A model generated the notes under the pieces. It was not told where the DNA came from. It saw only the letters and a program-made list of their open reading frames with translations, and made no database searches. A stretch of DNA of 64,000 bases, taken from NCBI RefSeq assembly GCF_030272615.1, contig NC_081414.1:5465001-5529000 (forward strand), given 5' to 3'. The translations under genes were made by a program, and so were the position numbers. Numbering within the stretch: the stretch's first letter is position 1; each line of letters opens with the position of its first letter. This DNA is from Cryptomeria japonica (lineage: Eukaryota > Streptophyta > Pinopsida > Cupressales > Cupressaceae). Below, in pieces: positions 21,401 through 32,163 of this stretch.

Positions 21401-22467
21401 GCTCAAAGGGACTTGGTTTTCTGAATTCCAAGATACACAATAAAAGAACAAAAGAGGCATTGCGAATCAAAGCTGCCGAAATTCAACAAGAGGACTACTA
21501 TTCCACAGATTCTAATGAGTGGGAATGGGGTTTAGACAAATCCTCCAGTGACTATGAGCTCACCGAGACATTCAGAGAACCAGATGAACCCACAAAAGAG
21601 GAGGAATTTTACAAAAAGTTCAGAGTTGGTCAAGAACCAACCCCTAAGGATCCCGCACAGTCTTCGTTTCAAGGTCCTAGGTTGAAATCGCATAGGATGA
21701 GGACACCTGTCCCTGAAGGCGCTACTAGTGACTATAATTTGGATTCGCTCGCGATCGAAACTGATGAGGAGAGTGCCATCGATGACCTCGATGATTGTCT
21801 TGACATACCTGAATATAACCACATCTTCACTCTTCGCCCTGCAAACTCTGAAAACACTAAAGAACTTCCCCTTGTTCACCCCCAACTCATTGACTGGGAT
21901 CATGAAGGACCAACACAATTTGATACATTTCAAAATGACGAAGCTATTATCGACTATCTTGGCATACGAGATGATCTTCCCCCTGGAGACCACAAAGCAG
22001 GATACACCATAGAACTCAACAACATGGCATATTTTGGTGAGGGTGTCGGGCCTTCTAGTCGCAAAAATGTGAAAATCAGAACAAATCAAGGGTCTTATGG
22101 CGAAAACCACACTGTGGCGCTATCTGACTCCAAAAAAGTAAAAAGAAAGGACGTATCTGAGGGCGAAAACCTCTCTGAAGCACCCGAAGATGGAAGGCTC
22201 GACATTCTCCCAGCATCATATGAGGAAAAATCATCCATGTTGGTAGAGGAGACTATAAAGACAAACATTGGTACGGAAGAGGTTCCACACAACATATTCC
22301 TGGCTCAATCCTTGACAGAGTCTGAGAGGGCAAAATTCATAAGCTTCTTCAAGGAACGACAAATCAACTTTGCATGGTCATACGCTGATATGCCTGGATT
22401 AGATCTGGATCTGGTAATGCATCATTTGATAGTCAAGCCGAGGGCAAAGCCAGTAAAACAGAAATGA
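18412..22467 (+). CDS. G1 gag-protease polyprotein segment
   Basis: This 1351-residue frame forms the particle core and protease of the element. Residues 1-165 are Pro/Gln/Tyr-rich. A retrotransposon gag domain covers about 205-380 (motif Y-R-G-R-G-D-P-K-A-H-I, then A-M-E-W-F). The zinc knuckle is C480-x2-H483-x4-H488-x4-C493, a CHHC form in place of the usual CCHC. An aspartic protease follows, with V-D721-G-G-A and later L-L-G-R-P-W-I-H. Residues 850-1300 are an acidic linker of unknown function. The C-terminal part (about 1270-1350) leads into the reverse transcriptase. The frame ends at TGA 22465-22467, six bases before the pol frame resumes in the same phase. Confidence 0.93.
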   Translation: MDQRRPNSGGNRGPNMMPESPSVLLQKPAIPHTQAQTYDTYTQRPSWRPYADKYAQLHAQGMDQSKQVDTQRHPQNFDTRRPHVKIGGNTMENEMPIEYGIYAQNRYGVPQHEVMPSAPYMPQQYRPPYGHVYDQYHPYMQQAPPQMGVSNMGYATRNQSPPKNNLKQQIRDLQKKIEDMSTSKPTYTMRDICPYPFDKSIPMPPFPAHFVTPKFDKYRGRGDPKAHIRQFFTACIEVAAEETYLMRLFPQSLGDQAMEWFSQLPPGIKSWGDLAEAFIQHFSYNIETDVSVTTLCNTKQKEGESFATFLQRWRNLANRCSCEIPQKQMVEMFTQNINKAIGYDLRKTCLSTFKDVIEKGLATEKVLIEQGVIKIFKENKDDFKGKDKPKFWNKNKNTVNDGVVDANTVRPKFIFSGSSSTNNQVNNQMTSKPRRKYTPLGEPLESVFKKLVANKVITVPDFPPYEPKVKPNWWNDDEFCEFHKSKGHKTSNCHRLKNIVQDLIDRGDIEIEGHSSNQEHEMFKEPFPKHDKGKGKVTDDQANYTRAPYNYDSTINHISMDNHISTITIKNKNPENPSQRPKIVLKGVGSSSESTSECHVTTRRGKITLPGASTKNTNSSSIKPEYDLVEQLGKTPALISILELLCISPAHKAILDKILRDTAVPTDLNVDQFQAMVGYLSVPHSLTFTEADDASISQPHNAPLHIEAFIHKHRIKRVLVDGGAGLNICTLSTIKQLGYSDKAVNSKNQITIKAYDDEERSSKGTVTLPLRIGPVTKDVVCQVLDLDLTYNILLGRPWIHEMRAVPSTYHQYIKFPHNGVEVTVNGDPNPFIYCNNLRSHTETIIPSNREATPSSTYIDPESLKPSTSKQGELRSKFQDKGMGEYTLNQTMFLRQVMSSPKEFGRPHPNKQIFIMILKWDPTTFQRWGELEEENLYKMLYKDVEEDTQDQIIIPCENYGKGFKILQRFEYDGKSPLGSRKEGIMEPLQPELTTRRERSKGLGFLNSKIHNKRTKEALRIKAAEIQQEDYYSTDSNEWEWGLDKSSSDYELTETFREPDEPTKEEEFYKKFRVGQEPTPKDPAQSSFQGPRLKSHRMRTPVPEGATSDYNLDSLAIETDEESAIDDLDDCLDIPEYNHIFTLRPANSENTKELPLVHPQLIDWDHEGPTQFDTFQNDEAIIDYLGIRDDLPPGDHKAGYTIELNNMAYFGEGVGPSSRKNVKIRTNQGSYGENHTVALSDSKKVKRKDVSEGENLSEAPEDGRLDILPASYEEKSSMLVEETIKTNIGTEEVPHNIFLAQSLTESERAKFISFFKERQINFAWSYADMPGLDLDLVMHHLIVKPRAKPVKQK

Positions 22468-22473
22468 AGGAAA

Positions 22474-25400
22474 ATGCACCCGCAAGTGGCATTACTAGTC
22501 AAGGCAGAGCTGGAAAAATTATTGGATGTCGGTTTCATACGCCCAATTGATTATCCCGAATGGATCTCCAATCTAGTACCTGTCAATAAACCAAATCGCA
22601 GCATAAGGATATGTACAGATTTCAGAGACATCAACAAAGCTTGTCCGAAAGATGACTTCCCATTACCAAACATTGACTTGATCGTTGATCTCACAGCAGG
22701 TCATGAAATGCTATCTTTAATGGATGGATTTTCTGGATGTAATCAAATCAGGATTGCGCCTGAAGATCAACATAAAACATCATTCATTTGTCCATGGGAA
22801 ATCTTCTGTTGGAATGTCATGCCTTTTGGGCTGAAAAATGCAGGCGCTACTTATCAAAGAGCGATGACCACTATTTTTCATGATCTCATGCACATAATAG
22901 TGGAAGATTATGTTGATGATCTCTTGGGAAAATCAATAGACAGAGATACACACTTGGACATACTTTCAGTTGTCTTTGATTGGCTGGAAAAATACAAAGT
23001 AAGATTAAATCCAAAGAAATGTGTCTTTGGAGTAACCTCAGGGAAGCTCCTAGGATTCATTGTGTCTAAAAGAGGAATCGAGGCCGATCCAGCAAAAGTC
23101 AAGGCTATCTTGGACATGCCGCCACCGAGGAATATCAGTCAACTTCGATCTTTACAAGGGAGACTCCAATCCATACGAAGATTCATAGCACAACTTGCAG
23201 ATAAGTGTAATCCTTTCCAGTACCTGCTACACAAAAACATCAATTTCAAATGGGATGAGAACTGTCAACAGGCTTTTCAGGCGCTCAAAGACTATCTTTT
23301 GAACCCACCAGTTTTGATGCCACCAATTCCAGATCAACCTTTGTTACTCTACATATCAGCTACTCCAACGGCACTGGGGGCACTCTTAGCACAACAAATA
23401 CCTGACGGCAAGGAAAAAGCAGTATATTATATCAGTCACACACTGGTGGGATATGAGCTAAATTACACACCAATCGAGCGTGCCTGTCTCACTGTGGTCT
23501 TTGCTTCACTAAAATTACGCCATTATATGCTCACTCACAAGACTAAGTTGATTGCCATAATTGATCCACTAAAATATCTTCTCAACAAAGCTACACTTAC
23601 TGGGCGGCTGGCCAAGTGGGTAATGATTCTGAGTGAATTTGACATCGAGTACGTAGACAGAAAAGCAATAAAAGGACAAGCAATTGCAGATCAATTGGCA
23701 GATGCTCCCATGATAGATGATGTTCCTCTACAGTCAGAATTTTCAGATGAAGCAATTTTAACAATATCACATGTGAAGCCATGGCAACTATACTTTGATG
23801 GCTCATACACACAACATGGAGCAGGAGCGGGTATTCTCTTTATAACTCCCCAAGGCGATTCTATACCAAAGTCATACCGCTTATCATTTCCTTGCACCAA
23901 CAATATAGCGGAATATGAGGCATTAACAACTGGATTAAGAATTGCAGTTCAATGGAAGATCCAAGAACTTCGCGTTTTTGGGGATTCTCAACTGGTCATC
24001 CGTCAAGCAACTGATGATTACCAAACAAAAGATGAAAAACTAATGCCTTACAAACAACTGGTAGATGATTTGAAACAACACTTCACAAAGATAGATTTTG
24101 AGCAGATACCAAGAGAACAGAATCGTGCTGCAGATGTCATGGCTACGATTGCTTCGCTCATTGATCTACCACAAAATGAGACCTGCTATGAGTTCCTAGT
24201 AGATAATTTGTTGATTCCTTCATACGAGATCACTCCTACTGAAATGATATGCGTTGTTGGTCCTGAATCCCAGTTATATGGTTCCATATTCACATACCTT
24301 CGCGACAATATCTTACCTCCCGATCTATCGAACAACCAACGCCGCACTTTCATTCGCCAATCCTCTCGATACGTCATTCTAGCTGATATCCTATACCGAC
24401 GAGGTCTAGATGGCACCCTTCTTAGATGTTTAGAGAGTGACGAAGCTCAGATTGCGTTACGAGAAGTGCATGAAGGGATATGTGGTCCGCATACTAGTGG
24501 TCCTACCTTGGCCAAGAAACTCATCAGGACTGGATATTACTGGCCTACTATGGAAAAAGACTCATATCAGTTTGTCAAGAAGTGTAGGCAGTGTCAAATT
24601 CATGGAGACCTCATACATGCACCAGCACAAGAACTACAACCACTCGCATCTCCTTGGCCCTTTTGTCAGTGGGGACTCGATCTCATAGGCAAGATTCACC
24701 CTCCTTCTTCTAATGGTCATAAATTCATTATCACAGCCACAGAGTATTTCACAAAGTGGATTGAAGCCGTGCCTCTCACACAAGTTACAGGGAAACAAAT
24801 TGCTACCTTCATCCTGAACTACATCATTTGCCGATACGGGATTCCTACTTCCATTATTACTGATAACGGGCGTCCCTTCAAAAATCAGGATGTTCGTGAA
24901 CTCTGTGACCGCTTCCATATCTCTCATCGTTTCTCCACACCATATTACCCCCAAGGTAATGGCCAAGCTGAGGCGTCTAACAAAACAATTCTCAAAATCC
25001 TTAAAAAGACAGTCGACGACGCTGGCCGTAACTGGCATACCCAACTCAATCCTGCACTTTGGGCCTACCGTACAAGTGTCCGCACACCTACAGGAGCTAC
25101 ACCTTACTCACTTGTCTACGGCGCTGAAGCCATCTTGCCTATTGAGGTCGAGTTACCTTCTTTACGGGTCTCTTTGAGAAACATAATCAACGATGAAGAC
25201 TACAGGGTCTCTCGCTTACAAGAACTAGAACTGCTGGATGAACGGAGACAAACTGTTTTTAATCATCTTAAGGCTTACCAACAGCGAATGAGTCGCAGCT
25301 ACAATCACAAGGTCAAGCCTCGCACATTTGAGGTAGGTGACTTAGTACTCAGAGAGAACCCCAAGAATCAGCAAGACAGAGAGAAGAAGGGCAAGTTTGA

Positions 25401-25530
25401 ACCAAACTGGCTTGGTCCTTACATCATCACAACAGTATATGGATCTGGGGCATATCAGCTCTCAACTACAGAAGGTGAACCCTTGGAGGATCCTATCAAC
25501 AGCATGCACCTTCGCAGGTTCTACACATAA
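22474..25530 (+). CDS. G1 reverse transcriptase - RNase H - archaeal-type RNase H - integrase
   Basis: This 1018-residue pol segment copies the element's RNA into DNA and inserts it in the nucleus. Reverse transcriptase spans about 5-240, with active site Y146-V-D-D149. A first RNase H (about 275-410) has L-Y-I-S-A where an acidic residue is expected, so it is probably inactive. A second RNase H (about 436-560) has D442, E480, D504 and D554, the layout of the extra domain in Tat elements. Integrase has H666, H673, C704-x2-C707, then D736, D797 and E833 (D-x35-E), and a G981-P-Y motif near the end. No chromodomain is present. All catalytic residues of the second RNase H and integrase are intact, so only the upstream TGA codons block a full polyprotein. 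Confidence 0.96.
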   Translation: MHPQVALLVKAELEKLLDVGFIRPIDYPEWISNLVPVNKPNRSIRICTDFRDINKACPKDDFPLPNIDLIVDLTAGHEMLSLMDGFSGCNQIRIAPEDQHKTSFICPWEIFCWNVMPFGLKNAGATYQRAMTTIFHDLMHIIVEDYVDDLLGKSIDRDTHLDILSVVFDWLEKYKVRLNPKKCVFGVTSGKLLGFIVSKRGIEADPAKVKAILDMPPPRNISQLRSLQGRLQSIRRFIAQLADKCNPFQYLLHKNINFKWDENCQQAFQALKDYLLNPPVLMPPIPDQPLLLYISATPTALGALLAQQIPDGKEKAVYYISHTLVGYELNYTPIERACLTVVFASLKLRHYMLTHKTKLIAIIDPLKYLLNKATLTGRLAKWVMILSEFDIEYVDRKAIKGQAIADQLADAPMIDDVPLQSEFSDEAILTISHVKPWQLYFDGSYTQHGAGAGILFITPQGDSIPKSYRLSFPCTNNIAEYEALTTGLRIAVQWKIQELRVFGDSQLVIRQATDDYQTKDEKLMPYKQLVDDLKQHFTKIDFEQIPREQNRAADVMATIASLIDLPQNETCYEFLVDNLLIPSYEITPTEMICVVGPESQLYGSIFTYLRDNILPPDLSNNQRRTFIRQSSRYVILADILYRRGLDGTLLRCLESDEAQIALREVHEGICGPHTSGPTLAKKLIRTGYYWPTMEKDSYQFVKKCRQCQIHGDLIHAPAQELQPLASPWPFCQWGLDLIGKIHPPSSNGHKFIITATEYFTKWIEAVPLTQVTGKQIATFILNYIICRYGIPTSIITDNGRPFKNQDVRELCDRFHISHRFSTPYYPQGNGQAEASNKTILKILKKTVDDAGRNWHTQLNPALWAYRTSVRTPTGATPYSLVYGAEAILPIEVELPSLRVSLRNIINDEDYRVSRLQELELLDERRQTVFNHLKAYQQRMSRSYNHKVKPRTFEVGDLVLRENPKNQQDREKKGKFEPNWLGPYIITTVYGSGAYQLSTTEGEPLEDPINSMHLRRFYT

Positions 25531-27244
25531 TTCTCTGGAGCATTCTAATTCAAAAATGCAAAAAAATCAGAAAAATTCAAAAATACAAAAAAATCAGAAA
25601 AATTCAAAAATACAAAAAAATAAAAAAAATAAAAAATACAAAAAAAAAAATTATAAAACAAAAAAATCGTTACTTGGTGAAAACCTGGCAAACAGGCGCC
25701 TTGTGACACAAAAAACATTGAAAAATTGAAAAAAGTAAAGAGAAATAATTTCGTCCAATGGTGAAAACCACTTCGGTGGCGCCCTGGGCAAGTACCATGG
25801 TGAAAACTGGGTCACCAGCGCCATGCGTAGAGACATTGCTCCTCCCTCCTTCAGGATTCACTTTCATCCTTTCACTTCGCACACACTCACAACCTATTCA
25901 TCCATAATAAACTTACCCATTCCCATCATGGCTTGTTATTGATCTACCCAAGATTGGTTAGCCATTCATAATAAATCTCCCTTTTCACATCCCTTTCCAT
26001 CCATAACAAATCAGACCCTATCTGTGGCTAAGGCAAATCCTACGTCTAGTGATGGGTGTGGAACTGAGAACATCACATGTTTCAAGGAGTAAAGTTTCTT
26101 CCAGCTTTCTTCAGTCTATTCGCGCACAATCCGCAATAAAACAACATCTGCATCGCCAGATTCGCAATAAAGTTTCATCTTCTTCGCAATAAAGTATCAG
26201 TTTCATGGATTCAGTCAGTTTCAGATGAGACACAGCAGCAACAATGGGCTTCAACAAAATCAAATCTTTCAACAGATTCAGACAACATATGGTTCAGTGC
26301 TATCTATCCTTTTTGTGAAAGTGAACATTGTGACCACAATCAAATAAGACTTATACAAGTGACAAGAGACACTGAACTTGAAGACTACAGTGGATGTTGG
26401 TGTCGAGTCTTGGTTTTCTTTTGATTTTATCTTTTGGTGACATGTCTTTTAGCTTTTCCAGGATGTCTTTGACTAGAGATTCTATCTCCAGGATGTCTTT
26501 GACTAGAAAGGCGAGGATGGGGTATCGTCACCTATTTGCATTTGCTGTCTGTGGATTGTCTCTTAGTAATGCTATGACTTGTCCAAGGATATAAGGACAC
26601 TGTGAGTCTAGTATGAACTGGGGCATTCCTTGTTTGTGACTGTCTTATCTCCATGCAAACGGGTACAATGACTTTCTGGGTCAAACATATGTCTCGATTG
26701 TCATAACCTACTTGCCATAATAAAGCTCAATGATGATAATGCACAAGAAGCTCTTTCACTTTCATATCTTCTGTCTTTCATCCCCCTTTCTTGATTGACT
26801 TCCATCGTCCTTCTCGAGTCCGCGTAGCCTGCTATCACATGACTGAGTATAATGACACACCAAAAACATTTGCATTTCATGTAGCTACACCTACATTACC
26901 ACATATAAGCATTTCATACATACATATAGATATCACAACTGCATCACATCCTGCACACAACACCTGTTAGCACAATTTACATATGCATTATCATATTCAT
27001 CTACATTACATACATTCACATTTGCATCATGCATACACATATAAAACATAAACGAAAAAAAAAAATATTGCATTGCATTATATACATATTTGCATCCATA
27101 TCATAAGCATCACATAAGAACATCTCATCACATAGGTACACATGCATATAGCTGCCGCAAAGATGCATCATCTCATATATATATATATAAAGTGTCATGA
27201 TACAATGATGTCAAAATCATATGGCTACAATCACCCGTAGGTGT
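25531..27244. other. G1 3' untranslated region, first part
   Basis: It has no protein domain. A-rich tandem words (AAAAAATCAGAAAAATTCAAAAATAC) repeat at 25550-25670. A direct repeat of CCAGGATGTCTTTGACTAGA occurs at about 26460 and 26490. From 26870 to 27200 it is CATACA/CATCACAT-rich low-complexity DNA with a TA run at 27176-27190. Confidence 0.6.
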
Positions 27245-28294
27245 CTACATCATTATACAAAATGGTACAAAACTGATACAGAGGAACCCACTGATAACTC
27301 TTGTCAACACTATTGGTAGTGCTAATCCTGTCCATGTCATGGTATCCCATGCCACATGTCCCACCCTCATCCCTAGTCCTGGATCCTAGAACACTCGTCT
27401 CAGTGCATCCCTATCTCCGTCTCGATCATAGGGTACTAACTCCCCATCGATCGGTATCCGCAGAATCCTATATACATCCTCCAGGGTGACTGTCATCTCA
27501 CCCATCGGCAGATGAAACGTGCACGTCTCAAAGTGCCATCTCTCAGCTAGCGCAGTCAGCAAACCCATGTTCGCCCGAAACTCAGGCACATACAGCACAT
27601 GTCTCAAACCCATCTCCTCGATGGTAGCTCTGTCCTCGAGCGACAACTCAAGTCGCAACCTCTGCGTCGACGGGAATCTCTCCCGTGACTCTAGCATCGG
27701 CAAATACTCCTGCAGTCAAGCAAATCAATCATGTCAGTTATAGTGGCATTCACTGTTTATCACAAAATGCTACTTTTTATCTAAATGCATATGGCTATTT
27801 ATCCTAGTGGTACTCCCTGTTCATCACAAAGTACTACGTGTGTGACACTCCCTGTTCATCACAAAGTGTTACTCACATTCGCACTCCCTGTTCATCACAA
27901 AGTGCTGCTCATATTTCAGTACTCCCTGTTCATCACAAAGTACTCTATCTTGGTACTCACTATTCATCACAAAGTGCCTTGATCTATCCTAGTCTTCCTA
28001 GAGGACCTGCTTGAGTGTATCCTCTCAGCAGCTTATCCAATCGACAGCATATGTTCATCATAGAATTGCCGATTTGACCTAGAAGACACAAATTCACATT
28101 TTTGGACACAAACGCGCTTTCCTGACATAAACGCACATTTATTACATTACCTGGTATGCATTAATGACAACAATAAATGCATCAAAGTACGAGGAGGTTT
28201 TGTGGTACTCATTGGCTCTCCTGCCTCCGTGGCCTCTAGAATCGGCGAACACGGTCGAATCTGTGAACAAAAGCCATCGCTGCTGACTGTTGCT
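27245..28294 (-). pseudogene. Antisense plant-mobile-domain (PMD) gene in G1, two putative exons
   Basis: On the strand opposite gag-pol, 27709-27245 encodes a clear plant mobile domain (motifs L-L-T-A-L-A-E-R-W-H, T-F-H-L-P-M-G-E, L-E-D-V-Y-R-I-L and I-P-I-D-G-E). This domain is known from the MAIN/MAIL proteins and from some transposable elements; its biochemical role is unclear. A TAG at 27386-27388 interrupts it, and the frame then stays open to a TAG at 27245-27247. A first exon is suggested at about 28294-28151 (L-F-T-D-S-T-V-F-A-D-S-R-G...). It ends CAG|GTAATG, and the second begins TGACTGCAG|GAG, both in phase 0, giving a 441-bp intron. No in-frame ATG is visible in the upstream exon, so the 5' end is incomplete or lies in another exon. 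Antisense frames in this position are known for Tat-group elements. Confidence 0.7.
27735..27980. repeat. Minisatellite inside the putative PMD intron
   Basis: Seven irregular copies, about 30-40 bp apart, of CACTCCCTGTTCATCACAAA followed by GT-GCT/TACT. The array fills most of the predicted intron (27710-28150) and does not touch the predicted exons. Confidence 0.85.
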
Positions 28295-28602
28295 GCTTTA
28301 TTTTCGCTTTGCACTATGCTCTTGTGATGGTGTAGATGACAATGAGGATGTATTTTCTCCCGTGGTCTATCTTATAGACTGCCCCAGCTCTCATTTCCCG
28401 AGTCAGTCTTCCTTATCCCGTGACTTTGTCACTTTATCCGATCAGTCCATTCTATCCCGTCTTTCTTATCGAGAGATTGTCTGCAATCTTTTCAGACATT
28501 TTCATCCAATCTCTCGAGGGGGCATATAATTCCCATCTTGGGGCAACTCTGTATCAGTTCATCTTATCTTCTTTGAAACAACGCGACAAGCCGCATTGTC
28601 TC

Positions 28603-28616
28603 AAAGAGGGGCAAAA
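28603..28616 (+). other. G1 polypurine tract
   Basis: AAAGAGGGGCAAAA directly precedes the 3' LTR start TGTAGACACC. This is the expected primer position for plus-strand DNA synthesis. Confidence 0.85.
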
Positions 28617-29396
28617 TGTAGACACCTAAAATTGTCATGTCTAATTAAATAAATATTTTATTTATTTAATTATCTAAGCCTAATTCTTCTATTAATTAAA
28701 TAAATTTTTATTTATTTAATTAATTCATTTATCCTCTTCTAGCCTTATTTCTCATTTAAATAAATACATTTATTTATTTAAATTATCATTTTCCTAAATT
28801 AAATAAATATTTATTTATTTAATTATCCCACTTCTACTATTAATTAAATAAATCTTTATTTATTTAATTAATTCATTATCTTTTTCTACACATGACACAT
28901 GTCATTCATCTCTTAATTCATACACTACCTACCTCTTTCATTATTTTGGTATTTCTTTTACCTACCCTCTAATCCTAGCCGACCTCTCTTTTTACACCTC
29001 TCAATCTTAACCCTCCATTTCTTATTGTGTCTTCTATTTAAGGAGATGCTTTCTTCATTGTCAAACCCTAATACCTAATCACTCATGCTAATGATCACTT
29101 GGCTACACTACGATCCTACTTGCAACCACATTCCGTTCTTTGTTGAGCTCTTGTGCATATTAAAATCTGAGAGCAAATATATCAAGCAAGATCAATGGAG
29201 ATAGGAAGAATGGAGATCAAAACCCTATTGGACATGTGATTGGTATAATCTTTGTGATTTTGAGTTATTTGCATTGTCTTAGGTAATCTTCATATGTTAT
29301 GGTGGATCTTTGTTCATTGTTAGGCTAGGGTTTAGTGGTTGAATTCATTTAGCCTTTCAATATTGTTATTATTATTATCCATTCTCACCATATACA
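28617..29396 (+). repeat. G1 3' LTR
   Basis: It is 780 bp, identical in length to the 5' LTR. I found three differences, all transitions (a/g in ATTTTGATATT, t/c in CTAGCTGACC, t/c in CCATTTTCACC). It ends CATATACA and is followed by the ATATA duplication. The start is placed within one base. Confidence 0.95.
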
Positions 29397-30956
29397 ATAT
29401 ATATATTTCGGAACTATCCATTATTTTGTTAATGTTGATACTTTTGTATTGGTAAATTTGTCTAATGATTAGATGAATATTTTTATATGCTTATAGTTGG
29501 AAAATGTAGTGCATTTTGTTAAGATGTTATTTGGGCTCTATAGTTATATTGGGATTAATACAGTTAGATTTGATAAAGATGGTGTAATGGAGTAAATAGT
29601 TATATTTTGGATAAATAAAGCAAGACATAGAAAAAGGATAGAATATAAGATTAATTAGATACTTTTTGGATTAATAGATTTGAGAATAGAGTATAGTTGC
29701 GAGAGGTATATATTTGTGCATGTATTTTGTTAATTATAGACTTATTTGGAGAGATTAGACATGTCCTTGAGAAATTAATAGTACTTAGGTATATTCATAT
29801 GTTATTTCTTATTATTTACTAAACATGTGGCTAAGTTATGCTTAGAAATTATAAATATATGCATATGTTTTCTTATGAACTTGGTTAATCTTCATTTAAT
29901 ATGCAATTGATCAATTTAAAGAAAGCAAATTTGTAGGAATGGATTACAATGTTTGTGACATAATATGTTGTCAGTAAAATGGGCTAATGGATTAATGGAT
30001 TCAATTTGATTTGGAACCTTTTTGATGTTTAAGCGTTATTATGGACTCTTTGGTAGATTTGAGTGAACTCTCTTGTTTTTGGCATCATGAGTCCTTGCTT
30101 TTGCTATTGGATCTTGTCTTTCATTGTGGGGATACTCATATGTGTGGTTTTATGTGTTAAAATTCTAGAGGCTTAGGAAGGGAGTTTGAGAATTCTTTAT
30201 TGTATAGCATGCTTCTCTTTTGATGAAATTTGTTCAAGCCTTGTTTTTGTTTTGGAAGCTAGATGGCCATCCTAGCCTACCTTGGGTTCTCCCTGTATGT
30301 TATCTTATTCTAGCAAGAGAGTCAAGCCTTGCTATGGTATTTTGGTGAATCACCATCTTGAGATTTCCAGTTTGATCTATGGTGTTGCTTGGATTTCTAG
30401 GTCCAATCTTGGGGGAGTGGCTTTCGTTGGGGGTCAAGAACCAAAGTGGTCGCCAGGGTAACTCAATGAGAGTTTTATAATCAAGTGATAACATAAAATA
30501 ATGAACTTGGGTGGGTAGCTAGATAACATTAATAAAGATTAATTCTTGTTGCATCTCTTATGCTCAGGTGCTTGTATAGGGCTGAGGTAAGTAGAGAAGG
30601 GCCTGGAATGACTTCCACCAATCTTGTCCCTTCAAAAGGTTGGTGTGGTCCACTAGTGTTTGTATGGTGGCCGAGGGTCGGGAGAGGTTACTAGGGCAAC
30701 ACGGGATGGAGGTTGGGACCTAGTGAAGACCTACTAGGGTAACTCATGAAAACTTAGTGATGACACTCTTCCCTATTACTACCTAGTGTTAACTTGCATC
30801 TTTTGATTCCTTCCGTGGATTGTTTTTGGAACTGTGGAAGTGGTTGGTTAACTTATGTTGTTTTATCCTTTGTGGTTTTCTTTGGGTCTCTAGAAGTGGT
30901 TATTGAATTTGGTGTCTCCTTTGACATTACTATTGTGAGTCTCTTGTGGATTTTGT

Positions 30957-32163
30957 TGTAAAGTGGAAAAATTGAACTCTAGTGACTCCCCACCTAGGAG
31001 AGAGAAAGGAAGTCACTAGGATGGTTTTTCACTTGGGAGAACTTTACATTCAAAAGGGGGGCTTGAATCCACTAGATCCAAATCCAAGAGAGACAAGGAT
31101 GTGAATTCCAAGTGGATTGCAAGGGTTGAAGTGTGATTTACCCTCTTTTGTAAATTGGAAAGATGACTTGTTGATTATGTGGGAAAGAGAGAGAAAAATG
31201 AGTGAAATGAGGAGCTACCAATTCGGGATCGCGCGGTAACTTTGGATATGAGCTAATTAGACTAATACGGATCTACCCTACAAATTTGAAGAAAAGTTGT
31301 CGGGATCGTGGCAAAAGTGTACATGGTCCTCCGAAAAATCCGTGAAACGAATAGGGTTTTTCCGCCTCTGTAAATGGAGTCCAAATCTGAAAATACAATT
31401 ATGCACCTGCAACCTACACACAAAAAATAAGGGGAGAATGGTTGTGGATAGGGGTTTGCCTTAGTCAAACCCCGGTTGAGGAATCAACCTTGAAAGAAAG
31501 TGATTGCAAATGCTGAAATGTAAATAATGGAAGTGTATACCTTGTAGATCTATAATTTGTTGATGATGATTGATTTCCTTCTTGAATGTAATCACAAGTG
31601 TTGCATGAAATGGCATGTAACGTGACAAAACCTAACACACACACATGCTTGCAAATGAATGTTGTAATGTTGCTCCAATGGATGAATGAAGAAGACACAT
31701 AAAGAAGAGAACTTGATGGATTCTTGAAGACTTGAATGCTTGATGAAGACTTTTCGCTTGAATTTCGCTTATTATCCTTATGCCAAATGAGAGGACTAGA
31801 TCCCCTTTTATAATTGTCTAGGAGAATTAATTTCATCTCACTAAAGGCCGACATCGAAGGATTTAAGTCCCCGAGAAGCAAATTAGGTCCAAGGATCAGA
31901 TGGACCCATTTTGGGGCCACACAAAGAGGGAGGACAAGGGTGCCATGCCATGATCCTAAGGAGGACCAGGGCACCATGCCTTGGTCTTGCCCATTTTCGG
32001 GGCCCAAAACAGGGTCTAAATAAGTTGCAAAGTGTGGAAATGAGACCCAGCTCCATGGTAGAGGCATAGATGGGTCCGAATCAAGCATAGGAGATGATTT
32101 CGCCAAGGTAAAGGGCCTAAAACGTGGTCAAAATTATAAGGGGTGCAATATTATGAAACTACA
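30957..32163 (-). repeat. G2 3' LTR
   Basis: It runs TGTAAAGTGG...AAACTACA on the plus strand. It is related to the G3 LTR throughout its first 300 bases (shared GAACCCTAG, GGAGAGAGAA, ACTTTACATTCAAAAG), so G2 and G3 belong to sister families. Confidence 0.9.

Larger units (their letters stand above)
14861..29396 (+). mobile_element. G1: Tat-like Ty3/gypsy LTR retrotransposon, 14.5 kb, young
   Basis: Both 780-bp LTRs, the primer site (15644-15661), gag-protease, reverse transcriptase, two RNase H domains, integrase, an antisense gene and the polypurine tract (28603-28616) are present. The LTRs differ at three transitions only, so insertion was recent. It landed in a TA dinucleotide run, giving ATATA on both sides (14856-14860, 29397-29401). 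The dual RNase H, the lack of a chromodomain, and the long leader and 3' region place it in the Tat/Ogre/Retand group. Two in-frame TGA codons (18385-18387 and 22465-22467) break the gag-pol frame. Confidence 0.95.

Noticed and set aside
21532-22110. 192-residue minus-strand frame inside G1 gag-protease
   Set aside because: Antisense shadow of the coding frame with no domain.
27735-27980. CRISPR-like array at the CTCCCTGTTCATCACAAA repeats
   Set aside because: Spacing is irregular, spacers are short and similar, and the DNA is plant nuclear; it is a minisatellite.
31465-32106. 213-residue minus-strand frame in the G2 3' LTR
   Set aside because: The other G2 LTR has the frame broken into pieces; no domain.
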